From: a virus
IMG/VR virus record: IMGVR_UViG_3300047321_000238
Location: 174,297-238,296 of that record
DNA: 64,000 bases
Direction: 5' to 3' (one strand)
A program made the translations under genes and the position numbers. Below, in pieces: positions 60,091-64,000 of the stretch. How positions within the stretch are numbered: the stretch's first letter is position 1; the number at the start of each line of letters is the position of its first letter. The notes under the pieces are model-generated. The model was given only the letters and a program-made list of their open reading frames with translations, searched no databases and was not told the origin of the DNA.

Positions 60091-62466
60091 CTATGATCTA
60101 TTAAATCTTATACCAGTCAAATATAAATGGTTAGATGCTAATACATCCGCGGCCATAATCGTCAAGAAAGTGTAGTCATTTTCTACTTCAATTTTGTAAT
60201 CTATATTTTGACATAATAATTTATTACTGTTGATATTCACCAATATAACAAAATCGCCATAAGAAAAAATATTGGTAACATCAAACTTTTGATAAAGTTG
60301 AGACACTGTAAGAGTAGTGTTTATGTTATTCATAGCAATACCTTCATACATTGCTGTGCTCAAATTATCTTTACCTATCTTAATGTCCTTAGCTAAATAC
60401 TTAGAATCTAAATTAGTCTCTATATTACTTAAAGTTTCTATATGACTTCTTACATCTGCAGTATAATCTTCTATCTTTTGATTCATAGCAGTTACTGTTG
60501 CACTATTTTGTTCTACTAAAGCATGTACAGTATCTATTTGATCTTGGAATCCAGATAATAAATTTTGTACGTGATCATAAGAATAAACTGTAGAAGTTAT
60601 CTTGTAAGAAACTCTATCTCCATCTTTTATTTCAGCTATTACTTTAAAGTTAAATAGATTAGCTCCTTTATCGTCAAGTTCAGTTCCTAACTCAATAAAT
60701 CCAATTCCTTTATCTAAACGCTTTCCATTTAGATATACTTCTAATTGATTCTCTTGATATCTAAAAGGTGTTGCACATTTAAATATTGGTTCTTGGAATT
60801 CGCTACCGTTAACTGTTTGAATATACTTTGTATAAACAGCAGAGTCCTCAGCTACAAATGTTGCACTTCTTTGGAATCTTTTAGCTATAGGATTTGAGTT
60901 CACTCTATGAGTTACTGAAGCTTCTATATAACAACTTTTCTTTTGAAGAGCTGCATCTAATTTAAATCCTACTCCAATGTTTTCATATGCTTCAGCTATT
61001 TTATAATCTTCAAAATCATTTTGATAATCATAATAACTAACTAATTGTCTTCTTATAAAAGAAGATTCATCTCCAGCTATTGCATCGTTAATTGTTATTT
61101 CTTCAAATTGATCTGAATGTAATGGTGTTTGATCTATCATTATATCTAAGCAATTCTTACCTGGAGTAAATAACATGTTTCTATTACTCTTAGAATTAAA
61201 GAAGAAATGTTGTAAATCCATCTCACATGTAAAGTTCAAATAACTAACATATTCAGGAGTCCATATGAATCTTTCTTTTGCATCGATATAAGACTTATCA
61301 TTTGCTGCTACCCATTCTGCATATCCATCATATCTTGTAATCCTATAAGTTATTAAATCACCTTTAACTAAAGTCTTTAATATCTTGAATTGTTTAGTCC
61401 ATGCAGTAGAGGCTTCTTTTTCTAGGTCAGTTAAGTCTGATCCTTCTACGAACTCTTCTATATTAGTAAGTTCATTTCCATTTACATAAACCTTTATTTG
61501 TTGCATACCATATTTATATCTTACATTTGTATCAAATATTTGAGGACTATTTGGATCTGAACTAGTGAATGCAATTGCATCTGCAAATTCAGAATAATCA
61601 GTATGTCTCCAAACCTTTAATTCATTTGAGAAAGTATCATACCATAAAGCATACTCCTCAGGATCTGATGGTTCAACAACATGAATTGTCTTTAATGAAT
61701 CAAAAGGTAATCCACATAGATATAGTTTATTGTTACTATCTGTGTAAACATTTCTAACTGATTTAAAATCTTTTACAAACTTAATTGTAGCAATTTCATT
61801 ACCTAAAGAGTCTACGCCGAATCCATCTACTTCAATGTATCCTAGCATGTAACTATACTCAGTGTCTTTTACTTCTGGAACTGAAGGCGATGGTGAAGTT
61901 ATTCCTTGTCTGTATTGTAATTTGTAGTTAGTATCTATAAAGATAACATCACGTCTTTTGTATGTTATGTTATAGAACACATCTAACTTCTTGCTTGCTA
62001 AATCTGTTATAGCATTTAAAGTTACGTAGTTATCACTAATGCTTGCTATAGATAACTTTTGTGTATTGTCTTCTGATAGTACTACAGTAACTCCTGAGTT
62101 AACTAAGTCAACATTATCTGAAGTTGTTAATCTAGTTAATGCATATGGTTTTTCTGCAAGTTTAACTCTATTGTATTCATCAGTGCTAACTAATAATTCG
62201 CTCTTCTCTATAAGTATAGGTTTATCTATACTCATTGTTGTTGTATCGATATATACTTCGGATCCGTCATTTGCAATTAAACATCCTTCTGCTATTGTTA
62301 AAGAAAAGTCGTTTAAAGTAAAATCAAATCCATAAGAAATACCAGGTCCACCAACCGCTCTTCGTTCATTACTTATTTGATCTTGAATAACATCGAAGTT
62401 GTGTTGTATTTCTGTTTGTTTGATTCCATTAGAGAAATCAATCATTTTCAATTTTTTATCGCTCAT
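60091..62466 (-). CDS. Large baseplate or appendage protein (791 aa)
   Basis: The start MSDKKLKMIDFSNGIKQTEI is followed by a beta-rich part with a Gly-rich turn (VGGPGISYGFDF). The middle has KVYVNGNELTN and LEVYLNGKRLDKG, the same NG-turn motif as in the 1235-aa protein at 35104. A coiled coil lies near residues 640-690 (VHALVEQNSATVTAMNQKI). It probably forms a trimeric adaptor between baseplate and fibres. Start follows AAGGAGG and abuts the next gene upstream. Confidence 0.8.
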   Translation of the reverse strand: MSDKKLKMIDFSNGIKQTEIQHNFDVIQDQISNERRAVGGPGISYGFDFTLNDFSLTIAEGCLIANDGSEVYIDTTTMSIDKPILIEKSELLVSTDEYNRVKLAEKPYALTRLTTSDNVDLVNSGVTVVLSEDNTQKLSIASISDNYVTLNAITDLASKKLDVFYNITYKRRDVIFIDTNYKLQYRQGITSPSPSVPEVKDTEYSYMLGYIEVDGFGVDSLGNEIATIKFVKDFKSVRNVYTDSNNKLYLCGLPFDSLKTIHVVEPSDPEEYALWYDTFSNELKVWRHTDYSEFADAIAFTSSDPNSPQIFDTNVRYKYGMQQIKVYVNGNELTNIEEFVEGSDLTDLEKEASTAWTKQFKILKTLVKGDLITYRITRYDGYAEWVAANDKSYIDAKERFIWTPEYVSYLNFTCEMDLQHFFFNSKSNRNMLFTPGKNCLDIMIDQTPLHSDQFEEITINDAIAGDESSFIRRQLVSYYDYQNDFEDYKIAEAYENIGVGFKLDAALQKKSCYIEASVTHRVNSNPIAKRFQRSATFVAEDSAVYTKYIQTVNGSEFQEPIFKCATPFRYQENQLEVYLNGKRLDKGIGFIELGTELDDKGANLFNFKVIAEIKDGDRVSYKITSTVYSYDHVQNLLSGFQDQIDTVHALVEQNSATVTAMNQKIEDYTADVRSHIETLSNIETNLDSKYLAKDIKIGKDNLSTAMYEGIAMNNINTTLTVSQLYQKFDVTNIFSYGDFVILVNINSNKLLCQNIDYKIEVENDYTFLTIMAADVLASNHLYLTGIRFNRS

Positions 62467-63999
62467 TTATATTTCCTCCTTAAAAATTATGATAGGATAA
62501 TCTTCAGCTAACATATATTGTTTCACTATATCCATTACTTTGTCTTTGTACTCTTCTAAATACTTTGGTAAAGTAATTATTAGTGAGCCAGCTTTTCTAT
62601 AAGGTCTACCATACATATTTCCGATATCAAAACAATCAAAGTTATCATCTGCATCTAAAGGTAAGCCGCCACCTCTTTGTCTCATATCGTAGATAGTGTT
62701 TTCAGTCTTAGTTACATCTTGCGATACGGTTATGGTCATTAGTATTAAACCGTTTGATGCTGCTGTGTAAGCTTTCTTATTTAATAGCTCATACTGACTT
62801 ACTGAATCATTTTGCTTACAGATTAAATAATATGTCTCATCTTGAATCTTTTGTTCTACATTATTAATTACTTCAATTAATGGTATAATTATAGGTTCTT
62901 GATTATATTTTATGAAAATTCCTGCATCAGAATTTTTAAAAGGTTTTAATTCAATGACTATCTCATCATCTATTCTTTCAACATTAACACAATCTTCTAT
63001 TGCTTCATTTATCTTATATATAAAATCTTGATAGAAGAAGATCTCTTCGTTAGTATATATAGACACCCAACCTGCAGGTTTCTCTTTTGGATCAGCATAT
63101 ATATTATCTGCTCCTCTAAGTTTAGTGAAAGTTAGGTAGTTATTATATACTCCACTATAAGTTACGTAAGGATATTTAGCTGAATCTATTACAACTGTAG
63201 TACTACTTATTTCACTATTATTAAGTCCGACTAACTCAGGAATGCTTAATGCACTAGTAAATTTATTCTTCTTAATAAGTTTATTGTCTTTAACTATATA
63301 GTCTGGAACCACATCTGCGATCCAATCAGTAATTAAATCTGAGTTGAAATAGCTATTAAAATAAGTGTAACTTAGCATCTCATAGAATATCTTGTAATTA
63401 CTAGTTGCAGTATTTAATAAGTCTTCAGAAATATATATAACAAAAGTCTTGTCCACATTTTCTTCTATAAGAACTGGAGTCTTAGTTGTATTTGTAAATA
63501 GACTATAGTATTTCTTAGTAGAAGTGTTTGGTGGCACATTGAAATAGTACTTAGTAATCATGCTACTGTTGCTATATATATTTGGATTACTAACTGTGTA
63601 GCTAGTGTTATTATAACTATACAATAAATTTACTTTACTACTATCGTATATGTCTCCTTCATAATCTTTAATGGCAAAATCATTCTTTACTATGAAGCAG
63701 AAGTTTGTATCATAGTTATCTATATAATAATCTTTATCAAATGTTAATGTAGCATCATCATCCTGCAATATAGTAGTCATATTTTTTAACAAGAAGAATG
63801 TAATATCAGAATCAGCAATTGTAGTTTCGCATAACTTGTTTAATGACATGTCACTATTGTTGATTGTAATGTTCCCTGGAGCCAATGCTCTAGAAACAGC
63901 ATCTCCGAATATAGGCATTAATCTATTTGCATAAACTTTATTGTTAAAGAATAATGCACTTATATTGTAAAGCATATTAGATTGATATTTGATTTTCTT
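62467..63999 (-). CDS. Structural protein, 5' end probably outside window
   Basis: An ATG at 63975 (MLYNISALFFNNK) has no ribosome site, and the frame remains open to the window edge, so the true start may lie beyond; 510 codons are visible. The sequence is beta-rich with Tyr and Asn, and has a coiled-coil-free C-terminus ending in YKDKVMDIVKQYMLAED. No enzyme motif is seen. Its stop abuts the start of the 791-aa gene, so they are one unit, likely baseplate or appendage components. Confidence 0.75.
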   Translation of the reverse strand, partial: KKIKYQSNMLYNISALFFNNKVYANRLMPIFGDAVSRALAPGNITINNSDMSLNKLCETTIADSDITFFLLKNMTTILQDDDATLTFDKDYYIDNYDTNFCFIVKNDFAIKDYEGDIYDSSKVNLLYSYNNTSYTVSNPNIYSNSSMITKYYFNVPPNTSTKKYYSLFTNTTKTPVLIEENVDKTFVIYISEDLLNTATSNYKIFYEMLSYTYFNSYFNSDLITDWIADVVPDYIVKDNKLIKKNKFTSALSIPELVGLNNSEISSTTVVIDSAKYPYVTYSGVYNNYLTFTKLRGADNIYADPKEKPAGWVSIYTNEEIFFYQDFIYKINEAIEDCVNVERIDDEIVIELKPFKNSDAGIFIKYNQEPIIIPLIEVINNVEQKIQDETYYLICKQNDSVSQYELLNKKAYTAASNGLILMTITVSQDVTKTENTIYDMRQRGGGLPLDADDNFDCFDIGNMYGRPYRKAGSLIITLPKYLEEYKDKVMDIVKQYMLAEDYPIIIFKEEI

Positions 64000-64000
64000 T

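Noticed and set aside
1-64000. tRNA genes, attachment sites, insertion sequences
   Set aside because: No cloverleaf with a T-loop GGTTCGA-like core, no integrase and no transposase or terminal repeats were noticed when reading both strands; a dedicated scan was not possible.

Overview
The window is a 64 kb piece of a large, very AT-rich tailed-phage genome from a low-GC Gram-positive (probably clostridial) host. The evidence is strong purine-rich ribosome binding sites (AGGAGG type) before nearly every gene, tightly packed and often overlapping genes, a peptidoglycan-degrading protein, two holin-like proteins, a phage sigma factor, a replication set and about 38 kb of tail-fibre/appendage genes. 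No tRNA, rRNA, IS element, integrase, CRISPR array or reverse transcriptase was seen. The number of structural genes and the presence of its own replication enzymes suggest a jumbo-type myovirus or siphovirus.

Layout. Bases 1-11147 (+ strand): the C-terminal end of a DnaE-type polymerase, a run of small proteins, a DUF6094-like methyltransferase-fold protein with lost catalytic motif, a large zinc-ribbon SNF2/DEAD-type helicase, and a 1138-aa protein with three peptidoglycan-hydrolase domains. Bases 11223-26225 (- strand, with one + holin gene at 15360): a second, complete DnaE polymerase, a FolD-like protein, RecJ, a sigma factor, a DUF1064 nuclease, a Cas4-like Fe-S protein, zinc-finger and tiny basic proteins, a DnaB-type helicase and an AEP primase. 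Bases 26241-63999 (- strand): structural genes, mainly fibres and baseplate/appendage proteins, interrupted at 39581-40728 by a LydA-like holin and a membrane sensor-like protein. Every stretch longer than about 300 bases carries genes; the apparent gap at 22746-23305 holds three genes of 42-47 codons.

Regulation. Three replication operons (starting at 15239, 19422 and 26151) have host sigma-A-like promoters carrying palindromes in the spacer or at the start site. Two of these operons encode small ribbon-helix-helix proteins, the obvious candidates for binding the palindromes. Lysis and structural operons instead have an AT-rich motif, roughly GTAATATATA, 27-55 bases before the first start codon, usually just after a terminator or hairpin. 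The phage sigma factor at 19518-20405 is a candidate reader of that motif.

Unusual points. Eight otherwise dissimilar small proteins on both strands begin with the same peptide ME(I/L)L(K/N/S)-x-hydrophobic-(Q/N/E), like a sorting or packaging tag. One of them (17083-17436) is a stand-alone copy of the C-terminal domain of two fibre proteins 35 kb away. Five fibre-type genes share one attachment module at their N-termini. Functions were assigned by reading motifs only; no database search was run.
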